Positions 1 through 8,306 of a stretch of DNA of 64,000 nucleotides are shown in pieces (within the stretch, counting starts at the first letter, position 1; the number at the start of each line of letters is the position of its first letter). The position numbers and the translations under genes were made by a program. Below the pieces are notes generated by a model, which did not search any database, was not told where the DNA came from, and saw only the letters and a list, made by a program, of their open reading frames with translations. Source of the DNA: Acidaminobacter sp. JC074. Lineage in GTDB: Bacteria > Bacillota > Clostridia > Peptostreptococcales > Acidaminobacteraceae. The DNA lies in contig NZ_VANV01000001.1 in the NCBI RefSeq assembly GCF_022496765.1, forward strand, positions 124,001 to 188,000, given 5' to 3'.

Positions 1-4
1 AGTT

Positions 5-358
5 TTATTTATAGGACTCCACATGATTAAGAGGTGTCCACCCATGAATACCTGGTTCATCAACCTTATACCCCCAAACCCATCCGTTTAGGATATACTC
101 TGATTGGATGACCTCACCTATTTCTAACTCAAACTCATGAGCATCATAGTCGTAATCTAAACAGCCCAAATCTGCTTTTCTTCTCACCAGTTGTTTGGGT
201 ACCCAACCTGCGTTATCTCTTGATTCACAGTATAACCAGCCAGCCCAATCCCCTTGAGGATTAGATTCTTTTTTAACAATCACACTATCGCCTTCTTTTA
301 ATTTAATTGGATTCAATGTTTCAGGCTGTCTCGCTTTAATGACTTTGTATTTTCTCAT
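5..358 (-). CDS. Small protein with two SH3-like repeats
   Basis: A 117-residue soluble protein built from two SH3-like halves. The first (about residues 5-60) has a glycine/aspartate turn followed by WAGWLYCE and GWVPKQLV; the second (about 65-117) has a matching WVWGYKV and HGWTPLNHV, so the fold is duplicated. Bacterial proteins of this kind usually bind peptides or cell-wall material, but no ligand can be read here. There is no signal peptide, so it should be cytoplasmic. Three tandem start codons (TTG, ATG, ATG) follow GGAGG; the ATG at 358 has the best spacing (6 bases). The start lies inside the end of the upstream membrane-protein gene, so the two are probably translationally coupled. 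Confidence 0.75.
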   Translation of the reverse strand: MRKYKVIKARQPETLNPIKLKEGDSVIVKKESNPQGDWAGWLYCESRDNAGWVPKQLVRRKADLGCLDYDYDAHEFELEIGEVIQSEYILNGWVWGYKVDEPGIHGWTPLNHVESYK

Positions 359-860
359 CATCAACCTCCAATGCTTTTCTTATCAGTGTAAAAGCTTTTT
401 TATACTCTTTATTAATATAACTCTTAAAGACAAAAATTAAAACCACCAATATACCAATTGCCTGAACTAAAAATATAAGGACCGGGATTAAAACAAGTGC
501 CATCAAGGCCTCGAAGAATACTGGAATAATAGATAGTATCAACAAAACTGCACATGCTATTATGGAGGACTTGATAAGCTTATCTATCCCCTTATTAGGA
601 TATGCCTTGATATTTAAAATGCTTTCATCATAGGATTCATTGATACTGATATCAAACTCAGGCCTTAAAAGACGAATATCAGATTTAAGCAACTCTAAGT
701 GAACTTGATTACCCGAAAAGTGCCCTAAAAAAGGCTTGTCAGTTAAAGGCGACTTATTTACAGATAACATCTGTTGATAGGCAAGTACTTTAAGTTTCTC
801 TTTAATAGTTTCAGTCGAATCATTTACTTTAATGTAGCCCTCTGAACGTAATAACTTCAT
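336..860 (-). CDS. Hypothetical membrane protein, two transmembrane segments
   Basis: 174 residues, not recognised as a named family. The N-terminal 95 residues are soluble and mixed alpha/beta. Two hydrophobic segments follow at about 98-118 and 122-146, then a short charged C-terminal tail. Both ends are probably cytoplasmic. AGAGG stands 5 bases before the ATG at 860. It starts 8 bases after the HD-domain gene ends and overlaps the SH3-like gene by about 23 bases, so the three genes form one operon. No function can be assigned. Confidence 0.7.
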   Translation of the reverse strand: MKLLRSEGYIKVNDSTETIKEKLKVLAYQQMLSVNKSPLTDKPFLGHFSGNQVHLELLKSDIRLLRPEFDISINESYDESILNIKAYPNKGIDKLIKSSIIACAVLLILSIIPVFFEALMALVLIPVLIFLVQAIGILVVLIFVFKSYINKEYKKAFTLIRKALEVDDEKIQSH

Positions 861-868
861 CGCAACCT

Positions 869-1480
869 CTATTGCCCTAGCTCTTTCTTTAGTTGATAAT
901 TAAATGATTTTAACAAGTCTATTTTATCACCAAGTAGTTTCTTGCCCGTTCTGGTTCTAAGCTTCTTATAAAGCTTGTCATGGTAACTTTCTTCTCTGTT
1001 CAACCTGTTAATGACTTTCTCATAGTACTGATGATCCATCTTTTCAACATTACAGGCATGCATTAAAATCCCCATAGCTCCTGTTTCATCTAGTAAGTCA
1101 GCATCATCTAATACCATCTGAGCATGTGTATGACCGCTTTTATTAGAATGCTCCCTTATAAGCTCTATAACTTGAGTTAATATATCCTCCTCAAGTTCAT
1201 CACTAAAGTCTGATTGGACCATATCTGCTCCTCTTTTGGCATGATCATCACGCCCTTCAAACTTACCAACATCATGGAGTATGGCTGCAAGTTGAACAAC
1301 TTCTAAGTTATCGATTTGTTCGGCTTCACCAATTTCGATGACTAACTTCTCGACCCTGTTACAATGATCGATTAACTGAGATTTCGATTCACCTGGGAAC
1401 AATCGGGCCTCAGAAGACATTTTTTCTATTAAATTGTTTCTATAAAGTCTTGCTTTCACTAAAACGTTTTCATTAATCAT
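869..1480 (-). CDS. HD-domain phosphohydrolase
   Basis: A 204-residue HD-superfamily protein. The metal ligands are visible: His39 in the first helix, His69-Asp70 in ILHDVGKF, a later His in REHSNKSG, and Asp in LDDADLLDE. Members of this family are metal-dependent phosphohydrolases acting on nucleotides or similar phosphate esters; the substrate cannot be told from sequence. The ATG at 1480 is chosen because AAAGGA lies 6 bases upstream; in-frame starts further upstream lack a ribosome-binding site. It is the first gene of a three-gene operon and is divergent from the UPF0180 gene. Confidence 0.8.
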   Translation of the reverse strand: MINENVLVKARLYRNNLIEKMSSEARLFPGESKSQLIDHCNRVEKLVIEIGEAEQIDNLEVVQLAAILHDVGKFEGRDDHAKRGADMVQSDFSDELEEDILTQVIELIREHSNKSGHTHAQMVLDDADLLDETGAMGILMHACNVEKMDHQYYEKVINRLNREESYHDKLYKKLRTRTGKKLLGDKIDLLKSFNYQLKKELGQ

Positions 1481-1549
1481 CGATTTTCCTTTCATCAAAG
1501 ACAAGTGGATTTGAATATATTTCCTATTTGATTTTATCTCAATATTTAA

Positions 1550-1569
1550 TGTTCGTTAAATAATGAACA
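1550..1569. promoter_or_regulatory. Imperfect palindrome between divergent genes
   Basis: TGTTCGTTA and TAATGAACA flank a 2-base centre, 8 of 9 positions pairing. It sits in the gap between the HD-domain operon and the UPF0180 gene and could be an operator for either direction. It is not a LexA box, because the half-sites point the opposite way from GAAC-N4-GTTC. Confidence 0.35.
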
Positions 1570-1692
1570 GAAAAATGTCATTATTATTTAACATATACCA
1601 CAAGCACCTGTATTATCAACATGCATCTTGTGAAATTTCTAACTTTTGCCAAAAGAAACTCTTATATAGCATAGGTCTTTCGTCTGACTATT

Positions 1693-1707
1693 CCGACAAT
1701 TTGTCGG
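1693..1707. promoter_or_regulatory. Perfect 7-bp inverted repeat in leader of UPF0180 gene
   Basis: CCGACAA-T-TTGTCGG, 30 bases before the ATG of the UPF0180 gene. With a single central base it is too tight for an RNA hairpin and looks like a DNA-binding site for a dimeric regulator. The regulator is unknown. Confidence 0.45.
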
Positions 1708-1736
1708 GTATCATATTACTAAGAGGAGGGATAATT

Positions 1737-1991
1737 ATGACAATTAAAATTGAAGTACAATCTGGCTTAGAAGATGTTATGAACACACTATCTGCAGAAG
1801 GTTATGACGTATACAAATATGGCCAAGCAGGTTTAGATGCAGACGTCACTATCGTCACAGGAATTGATGAAGCATACGAAGAAATCCAACCTGCTCAGTT
1901 CCATGCCAATGGCAAGAAAAAAATGTTGGTAATTGATGCAACAAACCGCAGTAAAGAGGACATCTTAAAAAGAGTACACAGATACTTTTAG
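1737..1991 (+). CDS. UPF0180 (YkuS-type) family protein
   Basis: 84 residues, the usual length for this Firmicute family of uncharacterised small cytoplasmic proteins. The N-terminal half carries the pattern of the family (a short strand, then GYDVYKYGQ), followed by the DADVTIVTG strand and a C-terminal LVIDATNRSKEDILKRV segment. Start at 1737 is fixed by AGGAGGG 5-6 bases upstream; the longer reading frame from 1563 has no ribosome-binding site at its start. It is a single gene, with its own terminator 6 bases downstream and a palindrome in its leader. Function is unknown in the family. Confidence 0.8.
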   Translation: MTIKIEVQSGLEDVMNTLSAEGYDVYKYGQAGLDADVTIVTGIDEAYEEIQPAQFHANGKKKMLVIDATNRSKEDILKRVHRYF

Positions 1992-1996
1992 ATCAT

Positions 1997-2021
1997 AAAA
2001 GCAGCCAGGCTGCTTTTTTTA
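1997..2021 (+). terminator. Intrinsic terminator of UPF0180 gene
   Basis: AAGCAGC-CAG-GCTGCTT stem followed by a run of seven T. Confidence 0.85.
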
Positions 2022-2105
2022 TTGCCATAATCCATACATATCCATTTCCCAATATAAGGATGTGTATGCCTGATTGCAAGGGGTATATAAAAAATGGAGG
2101 ACATT

Positions 2106-3194
2106 ATGCGAAAACTTTTATTAGTCATATTACCCATCCTTCTTCTAGTTGGATGTTCTGGTTCAAAGGAAATAAAAATCGGCTTGGCGATAACACAAAC
2201 TTACGACCAAGTTTCATCAGATTATGGTATAGCCATAAGAAATGGTTATTTAATGGCTATAGATGAAATCAATGCATCAGGTGGCATTGATGGTAGGGAG
2301 ATTGTACCTGTAATCAGGGATGATCAAAATGACATTGAAAAAGCAAAAGAGATTGTTGATGAGTTTGCAAGTGAAAACATCAATATTGTTGTAGGCTTTT
2401 CTACATCAAAAATGTATCCAGCCATTCAATACGCTCAAGAAAATTACGACATGTTATTTGTTGCTGCAACGATGAGCTCTTCTGAGCTAACCGGTATAGA
2501 TGACAATCTCATTAGAATCACAAGCTCAGATGAAATTCAAATCGTTGGTCATGCAGAAATTGCTAATGAGACTCTCGACTTAGACTCGATGGGGATTATT
2601 TATGATGCAGATAACGAGAAATATACAAAACCTTTCATCTCTATCTTTTCAGAACTCTATAAGGGTGATATCCTATTTAAGGATTTCTCAAAGGAACCAG
2701 ATACAATCATTTCTTTAATTCACGAACATAACCCTGATGGTCTACTCTATATTGTGCCATCACATACCTTTATTAAAATACAACAGCAGCTCAGTAAAAA
2801 TGACCTAGTATTACCAACTCTAATATCAGGTTGGGCAGCTACACCTGGTTTATTCGACTTTGGTGGTGATGTCATTAATGATGTCTACTGTATCAGAATA
2901 TTTGATGATACCAGTGTGGATGAAAAATACCAAAGATTCTTAGATGATTTTGCTTTTAAGTACAATTCACAAGTATCGAGACCATCCTACATCACTTACG
3001 AGACCATGATGGTGATATTTGAAGCACTTAAAGACCAAGACGATATCTCACCAGAAAATCTTAAATCAAGAATCTTAGAAATAAGCACCTTCGATGGTCT
3101 GCAAGGCACCTTTACGATCAATGAGTACGGTGACACCTTCAGAACCATTCATAAGATGCAAATTCAAAACAGAAAATTTGTACCTATAGATTAG
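2106..3194 (+). CDS. Periplasmic-binding-protein-like lipoprotein (Leu/Ile/Val-type fold)
   Basis: 362 residues. A lipoprotein signal ends in LLLVGCSG (lipidation Cys near residue 16). The rest is a type I periplasmic binding fold of the ABC amino-acid receptor family: KIGLAITQTYDQ, then AIDEINASGGIDGREIVP, typical of the family. Start at 2106 is chosen because GGAGG lies 6 bases upstream; the ATG at 2094 is upstream of that site. No permease or ATPase genes accompany it. Instead a membrane histidine kinase starts 7 bases downstream, so it most likely presents a small ligand to the kinase rather than serving transport. That role is inferred from context. Confidence 0.85.
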   Translation: MRKLLLVILPILLLVGCSGSKEIKIGLAITQTYDQVSSDYGIAIRNGYLMAIDEINASGGIDGREIVPVIRDDQNDIEKAKEIVDEFASENINIVVGFSTSKMYPAIQYAQENYDMLFVAATMSSSELTGIDDNLIRITSSDEIQIVGHAEIANETLDLDSMGIIYDADNEKYTKPFISIFSELYKGDILFKDFSKEPDTIISLIHEHNPDGLLYIVPSHTFIKIQQQLSKNDLVLPTLISGWAATPGLFDFGGDVINDVYCIRIFDDTSVDEKYQRFLDDFAFKYNSQVSRPSYITYETMMVIFEALKDQDDISPENLKSRILEISTFDGLQGTFTINEYGDTFRTIHKMQIQNRKFVPID

Positions 3195-3201
3195 AGGCTA
3201 T

Positions 3202-5052
3202 ATGAAAAAGAAATCCCTTAAAACTGAACTGATGTTGGAATCCGTCATATACGGTATGCTGGCTATTGTCATCGTATCTATTATCGTTACCTTCGTCTTA
3301 TTTAACTTCATAGAAAATGAGCAGTACAAGAAAAATTCTGCCCTTAGTCGAGCTGTTGCCTATCAGCTTGATTCTTATTTCATGCAACCTAGCGATGTGT
3401 TAAACGAGTTAAAGGAAACCCTCTATTTATCAGACTATATTACAGACAATCACAAACAAGACTTTGTCGACAGTATTGTAGAGAATATCTCAAAGTTTTC
3501 ATCGGTCCTCATCTTAGATGATTCAGGTACAGTTTTATTTTCCTCTCCAGAAAATCCGGAAATCATAGGTATTGATCATTCATCCTATCCTTATTTTCTA
3601 AATGTAAAAGAAGCTGGCAAGGTTTATTGGTCGAGTGCCTTTTTTGCATTCGAGTCCAAGTATCCTCAAGTCGGCATATCTATGAAGGTAGAAGATGAAA
3701 TTATGGTTGCCATACTCGACATGCAGTCATTTGCCAGTCATATCTACGATATGGACCTAGGCGACAAAAGTATCATTACCGTTACAGATGACAAAGGCAA
3801 TTACGTGGCTCATACAGATATGGACACTGTTTTTTTACGTGGTGTAGACCAGATGTATCAAACCTATTCATCCGGCAACATTCCAGACACCGTTTCCTAT
3901 AAGGGCTTAGATTATATTCCAATTGTTGAAACAATCGAAGAAAGAAACTGGGTCATCACAGTACTTCAATCCAGTCAAACTTTTTACAAGCCCATTAGCC
4001 AAATGCTGATAGTTTCTATCATTACAACACTATTAATCTTAGTTTTGGTTTATCTCTTATCCAAAAGACGCGTCAATAAACTAATGGTCACAGTCAATGA
4101 CTTAACTGAGGCCTCAGAGATTATCTCTAGTGGGTCTTATCAACATCAAGTAAAAGACAGTCAGTATTACGAGTTCAATCAGTTGTCTATGGCTTTTAAC
4201 AAGATGTCTCGTGATCTTGACATCATTACCAATAATTTAGAAAAGCAGGTCAAGGATCGAACCTTAGAACTTTCTAAAGCTAACGAAGATCTAAAAACCT
4301 CACTCAATACTCTAAAAGAAACCCAGGCAAAACTCGTTGAATCAGAGAAACTAGCTTCCCTTGGTCAATTGGTCACAGGTGTTGCCCATGAAATCAACAC
4401 ACCAATCGGAGTTGCATTTACCATGACCTCTTATTTAAAAGAACTGACTCAAATAACAGAAGAAAAGATTTCTAATAAGACCATTACAAAACGTCATTTG
4501 GACAATCACATTGAAAGCACTTTAAAAACATTATTACTTCTAGAGAATAGTTTACACCAGTCAACGCAACTGATAGCAAGTTTCAAGCAATTGTCTATCG
4601 ATGAATCATCAGCAATAAAAAAAGAATTCAGCTTAGAATCCTTGATCAACAATGTGCTTCTTCAAAATGAAAACAAAATCAAAGAAAGCGGTATCAACTT
4701 AAATCTATCTATTAGAGATGTTCACCTAAACTCATATCCATTGGAACTTGAAAAAGTGCTCAACGGTTTGATTAAAAACGCCATTACACACGGTCAACCT
4801 AAAAACATTACTATCATAAGCCTTGTCACTGACAAGGTCCAAATCAAAGTTAAAGACGATGGTCTAGGTATGGATAACGATGTTCTTGAAAAGATTTTTC
4901 ATCACTTTTTTACCACTTCTAGGTCAGAAGGTGTTGGACTTGGCCTTACCATTATCTATCATATGATTACAAATCTACTTAATGGTACCATTGAAGTCAA
5001 CAGCGAGCCTCAAAATGGAACTGAGTTTATTATAACACTACCGATTGATTAA
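3202..5052 (+). CDS. Membrane sensor histidine kinase with extracellular Cache-like domain
   Basis: 616 residues in this order: TM1 (about 12-34), extracellular sensor domain (about 35-262, Cache-like), TM2 (about 266-287), HAMP linker, coiled coil, then the kinase core. His396 in VAHEINTPIG is the phospho-acceptor; Asn526 in LIKNAITHG is the N box; DDGLGMD and GVGLGLTI are the G boxes. The His-Glu-Ile-Asn-Thr-Pro form resembles the HEINTPLG subclass. It is co-transcribed with the binding lipoprotein 7 bases upstream. No response regulator lies next to it or anywhere in the window, so its partner is encoded elsewhere. Confidence 0.9.
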   Translation: MKKKSLKTELMLESVIYGMLAIVIVSIIVTFVLFNFIENEQYKKNSALSRAVAYQLDSYFMQPSDVLNELKETLYLSDYITDNHKQDFVDSIVENISKFSSVLILDDSGTVLFSSPENPEIIGIDHSSYPYFLNVKEAGKVYWSSAFFAFESKYPQVGISMKVEDEIMVAILDMQSFASHIYDMDLGDKSIITVTDDKGNYVAHTDMDTVFLRGVDQMYQTYSSGNIPDTVSYKGLDYIPIVETIEERNWVITVLQSSQTFYKPISQMLIVSIITTLLILVLVYLLSKRRVNKLMVTVNDLTEASEIISSGSYQHQVKDSQYYEFNQLSMAFNKMSRDLDIITNNLEKQVKDRTLELSKANEDLKTSLNTLKETQAKLVESEKLASLGQLVTGVAHEINTPIGVAFTMTSYLKELTQITEEKISNKTITKRHLDNHIESTLKTLLLLENSLHQSTQLIASFKQLSIDESSAIKKEFSLESLINNVLLQNENKIKESGINLNLSIRDVHLNSYPLELEKVLNGLIKNAITHGQPKNITIISLVTDKVQIKVKDDGLGMDNDVLEKIFHHFFTTSRSEGVGLGLTIIYHMITNLLNGTIEVNSEPQNGTEFIITLPID

Positions 5053-5058
5053 ACTAAC

Positions 5059-5083
5059 GAAAACTACCTAAATGGTAGTTTTC
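5059..5083. terminator. Bidirectional terminator between convergent genes
   Basis: GAAAACTACC-TAAAT-GGTAGTTTTC. It ends the histidine kinase operon and abuts the stop codon of the convergent acetyltransferase gene. Confidence 0.85.
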
Positions 5084-5596
5084 TTAAAATTGATAAACAT
5101 AATGATTGGATGTTTTTAACTCATGTCCAAAGCTGTTCTTACACCCTTCAGAACAAAGCTTAAAACCCAAACTCATAACAAGTGCTCTTGATGAGTTATT
5201 GGTGTTGTTTACGTTCAAGTAAACTTCTGCAACAGAAAGATTCTTTAAAATCTCCAGTGCCTTTTGCACCAGTTTTTTGCCATAGCCTTTTCTTCTCTTA
5301 TCATACCTCACTTCTATGCCTTCTAACAACCACTTATCATCACAATAGGGCGACTGCCAAATTCGTAAGACTCCGGCAATGTTATCAGAAGTTACTTGGT
5401 CTTCATATAATGAAATCGTGTATTTCTTGCCAGGAATTTCGTCACGATGCCATTTTTCTAGAAACTCTAAATTTTGCTGATATGCGACCTTCGATCCGCA
5501 CGATAATAGTCTGGCAGCATCATCAGCATTTTCCATTTTTTTTGTTATACTATCTCTATTGGTTACAACTTCAAATATTATAGAATCCATGCTCAT
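5084..5596 (-). CDS. GNAT-family N-acetyltransferase
   Basis: 170 residues. The acetyl-CoA binding motif is seen as RRKGYGKKLVQKALE (R-x-x-G-x-G/A), followed by VYLNVNNTNNSSRALVMSLGF, the standard motif B region. The substrate is unknown. AGGAGGGG precedes the ATG at 5596 by 5 bases. The gene stands alone, convergent with the kinase operon. Confidence 0.85.
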   Translation of the reverse strand: MSMDSIIFEVVTNRDSITKKMENADDAARLLSCGSKVAYQQNLEFLEKWHRDEIPGKKYTISLYEDQVTSDNIAGVLRIWQSPYCDDKWLLEGIEVRYDKRRKGYGKKLVQKALEILKNLSVAEVYLNVNNTNNSSRALVMSLGFKLCSEGCKNSFGHELKTSNHYVYQF

Positions 5597-5641
5597 TCAA
5601 TCCCCTCCTAAACCATTTATACCCAACATATGTCATAAATA

Positions 5642-5656
5642 CTCATATTTTATGAG
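5642..5656. promoter_or_regulatory. Small palindrome upstream of acetyltransferase gene
   Basis: CTCATA-TTT-TATGAG, 46 bases before the acetyltransferase start. It may be an operator; no regulator is adjacent. Confidence 0.25.
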
Positions 5657-5712
5657 AGAGATTGATCCTGCTACTTACTGTTTGATTTTGGCAGTCATGC
5701 TTAGCTTGTAAT

Positions 5713-5790
5713 ACAAAAGGCTCCTGCTTTGACGTAACATCTTATCTAAAATATCTTAATTTAAATAAACTTACTAAAACAGGCAGCCTC
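5713..5790 (-). terminator. Possible long-loop terminator after BatD gene
   Basis: On the minus strand AGGCTGCCTG (one bulged base) can pair with CAGGAGCCT across an AT-rich loop of about 50 bases, followed by TTTTG. The long loop makes this uncertain. I see nothing else in 5597-5806. Confidence 0.35.
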
Positions 5791-5806
5791 TTTTTTGTCT
5801 CACTTC

Positions 5807-7450
5807 TTATAGGTTTATAGATGCAAGTATTTTTTTCTTAACATCTTTTAATGTTCCAGTCTTCTCTTTTATCAACTCATACATTTTTAAAACATTATCA
5901 GCAACAAGAACATCACCAATTTTCTTACGAATATCGTCTTCACAGTATGCTGTCATCGAAAAACCATAATGATACATAACATGGTCATATAATATTTGAT
6001 TGAGCTCTTCTTTACTCTTAGCATTCTTTACTTTACTAGTAAAATCAGCCTTCAACTTATCTTTTTTCGATTGTCTACGAAGTAAAATAATCATTAAAAT
6101 CACCACTACTACAACAATCAGACCATAGATTAAAAGTTGTACTTTATCTTTTGAAATAAGATAATAGCCTTGTAATGAAGTAGGATCAATGGTAGATATA
6201 ACAACAGAATTGCTTACATTTCCACCACCACTATGCATTGCATCATCAGTCTCACTTATAGCAGGACCTTGTCCGGTGACTTTTATTGTGTTACTTTTTA
6301 ACTCAACGACATCATAAGTTTCTGTCTCTGTATTGAAATAACTGATGCCTTTGGGTTCTATTGATAGGTCTCCAGCCGCCTTAGGTACAATAATTGCTTC
6401 AAGCACCTTGCTTTCGCTGTATGCCTCCGATTTAATATTAATCTTCAAATCTTTTTCACTTTGATACACAGCAGCTTCATTGGTTGGAAAAGCAAGTTCA
6501 GCAATTCCAGCTAAAGACATATCACCTTCCAAATGAACATTGAGTGTAACAGCTTCGCCATAAGCTACACTGTCTTTATCGTATTGAGTTTCCACACTAA
6601 GGTTGCCAACTAAACCGCTAAAATCATCTGGCTTACCTTCAAGTGGCAGTTCTTTTACTGGAATATCAATCGCATCTGTTGAAACATAAACTTGTTCACC
6701 TCGTGAAAAAAAGTCTCCAGAATCAAGTAACACAACGACATCATATGCTGGTATTTTAACTGTTTCTGTACTTGTAGGTGTTAAAGCAACTTTCATAAGT
6801 TCAAATTTTAAGTACTGTCGTCCATTAATAGTTGTTAATGACCTATCCAAATCGTCAGTATCTGTCTGCTTACTTATAACCCCTTTAAAAGCTGGCGTTT
6901 CAGTAAAACCATATTCACTTACATTCTTAGCAGTATACAACTCATAGGTTACAACAGTTGTCTCTCCTGAATAGAGCGACTCCTTTGACACCTTTGTTTT
7001 GATGAAAACATCTCTTTCTTCTTCAGCTAACGAAGCATCTTGTTCTCGTATAACAACAGTTACCACGTTCGACAAATACTCTTTACCCTTGTATTCAACA
7101 AGTGCTTGTATATCATAACTACCAACATTTTTAGGCCTTGCTGAAAAACCAATACTTGAAGACTTTGTCGTCTTTCCATTAATAATGCTTGTGTTTGACG
7201 ATTGAGATGTATTAAGTACTTCAAACTCATCTAATCCATAAACACCTTTAATTTCAGCTCCATTCATGTTATAAATGTTAATTGAAGCATTAAATACAGT
7301 GCCTAAGTCAATATCAGTATCTTCAATAACCAGTTGTACACTCTCTTCTTCTGCAAATACTTTATAGTTACTTGATATCATCAATGTAAATATACAAATA
7401 TAAAGTAATGCCATTTTCAATTTTTTATTATTACCAATCATTACTTCCAT
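5807..7450 (-). CDS. batD: BatD-like membrane-anchored protein
   Basis: 547 residues. A signal peptide (about residues 12-33, ending near KVFAEE) is followed by tandem beta-rich Ig-like domains (about 35-400), a linker, one transmembrane helix (about 440-460, rich in Val and Ile, ending LLRRQSKK) and a cytoplasmic tail of about 85 residues. This is the BatD (oxygen tolerance) layout. It is the last gene of the moxR operon and overlaps the TPR gene by 20 bases. The ATG at 7450 lies only 3 bases from GAGG; the ATG at 7441 has better spacing and may be the true start. Confidence 0.8.
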   Translation of the reverse strand: MEVMIGNNKKLKMALLYICIFTLMISSNYKVFAEEESVQLVIEDTDIDLGTVFNASINIYNMNGAEIKGVYGLDEFEVLNTSQSSNTSIINGKTTKSSSIGFSARPKNVGSYDIQALVEYKGKEYLSNVVTVVIREQDASLAEEERDVFIKTKVSKESLYSGETTVVTYELYTAKNVSEYGFTETPAFKGVISKQTDTDDLDRSLTTINGRQYLKFELMKVALTPTSTETVKIPAYDVVVLLDSGDFFSRGEQVYVSTDAIDIPVKELPLEGKPDDFSGLVGNLSVETQYDKDSVAYGEAVTLNVHLEGDMSLAGIAELAFPTNEAAVYQSEKDLKINIKSEAYSESKVLEAIIVPKAAGDLSIEPKGISYFNTETETYDVVELKSNTIKVTGQGPAISETDDAMHSGGGNVSNSVVISTIDPTSLQGYYLISKDKVQLLIYGLIVVVVVILMIILLRRQSKKDKLKADFTSKVKNAKSKEELNQILYDHVMYHYGFSMTAYCEDDIRKKIGDVLVADNVLKMYELIKEKTGTLKDVKKKILASINL

Positions 7451-8306
7451 CCTCTTTAGGTATTATTACATTCTGATTATTTTTCAGACTGTCTTTTTCC
7501 TGTAACTCCAACATCTGCAAAATACTCTCTAGTTCTTGCATTGCCTTTTCATCAGCAGATAGTTCACCATCAGACGCCACACCTTGTTGATTGTCTTCAC
7601 CTTCTTGGCTTTCTTGACCACCTTGGTTTTCTTGATTATCTTGACCACCTTGGTTTTCTTGATTATCTTGCCCTTCTTGGTTTTCTTGATTATCTTGCCC
7701 TTCTTGGTTTTCCTGATTATCTTGCCCTTCTTGGTTTTCTTGATTATCTTGACCTTCTTGGTTCTCTTGATTATCTTGACCTTCTTGGTTCTCTTGATTA
7801 TCTTGACCTTCTTGCTTTTCTTGATTATCTTGACCTTCTTGCTTTTCTTGATTATCTTGACCTTCTTGGTTTTCTTGATTATCTTGCTTCTGTTGGTCTT
7901 CGTTTTGCTCAGATTCTTCTTTCATTTCTTCTAGCTGTTTTTTTACAAACTCATAATTAAACTTCAACTCAACAGTTACGGAATCTTTTTCAATGGCCTG
8001 TTTATATAAATCAACACATTGATTCAGCAAATCCATTTTTTCTTGTGGATTTTCAGTTAGTTTACTCATTCTATATAAAGCGTGGGCACTTTCGCCAGGT
8101 CTACCTAACTCATTAAATATTTCATAAGACCTGGCGTACTGACTAGTCTTATATAAATCTACTGCCTGGTTATATTGCTCTATATCTTCCTCTTCCATAT
8201 TATTGGGAAAACCTTCTGCACTGAATACTGGCAAATATCCTACACCAAGAAACAGAATCAAAGCTAACAAAATCATTGATAATATTGTAATCATCTTATT
8301 AATCAT
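7431..8306 (-). CDS. BatC-like TPR protein with ten 9-residue Gln/Asn/Glu repeats
   Basis: 291 residues. An N-terminal signal or anchor helix (about 5-30) leads to a TPR-like helical segment (about 40-130, with EQYNQAVDLYKTSQYARSYE). Next comes a low-complexity block (about 140-232) of ten copies of QDNQENQEG with minor changes (Lys for Asn, Gly for Glu), then a short acidic tail with an ELESILQMLELQEK helix. BatC proteins in such operons are TPR proteins; the hydrophilic repeat block looks like a flexible extracytoplasmic spacer. AGGAG lies 6 bases before the ATG, and the start overlaps the end of the second VWA gene by 8 bases. Confidence 0.8.
   Translation of the reverse strand: MINKMITILSMILLALILFLGVGYLPVFSAEGFPNNMEEEDIEQYNQAVDLYKTSQYARSYEIFNELGRPGESAHALYRMSKLTENPQEKMDLLNQCVDLYKQAIEKDSVTVELKFNYEFVKKQLEEMKEESEQNEDQQKQDNQENQEGQDNQEKQEGQDNQEKQEGQDNQENQEGQDNQENQEGQDNQENQEGQDNQENQEGQDNQENQEGQDNQENQGGQDNQENQGGQESQEGEDNQQGVASDGELSADEKAMQELESILQMLELQEKDSLKNNQNVIIPKEDGSNDW
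7617..7886 (-). repeat. Ten tandem 27-bp coding repeats
   Basis: Ten head-to-tail 27-bp units encoding QDNQENQEG-type nonapeptides, differing at a few bases. Unit number could change by slippage or recombination without shifting the frame, because 27 is a multiple of 3. This also creates long open frames on the opposite strand that are artefacts. Confidence 0.95.

Noticed and set aside
1550..1569. LexA (SOS) box
   Set aside because: The half-sites are in the order GTTC then GAAC with a 10-base gap, the reverse of the Gram-positive GAAC-N4-GTTC site.
5182..5583. Plus-strand reading frame of 133 codons
   Set aside because: It is fully antisense to the GNAT gene, which has clear motifs and a strong ribosome-binding site.
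7617..7886. Possible CRISPR array
   Set aside because: The 27-bp units are directly tandem with no spacers and lie in frame within a coding gene.
7541..7960. Two long plus-strand reading frames rich in Leu, Ile and Phe
   Set aside because: They are antisense to the Gln/Asn/Glu repeats of the BatC-like gene; the repeats lack stop codons in several frames. No ribosome-binding site or independent support.
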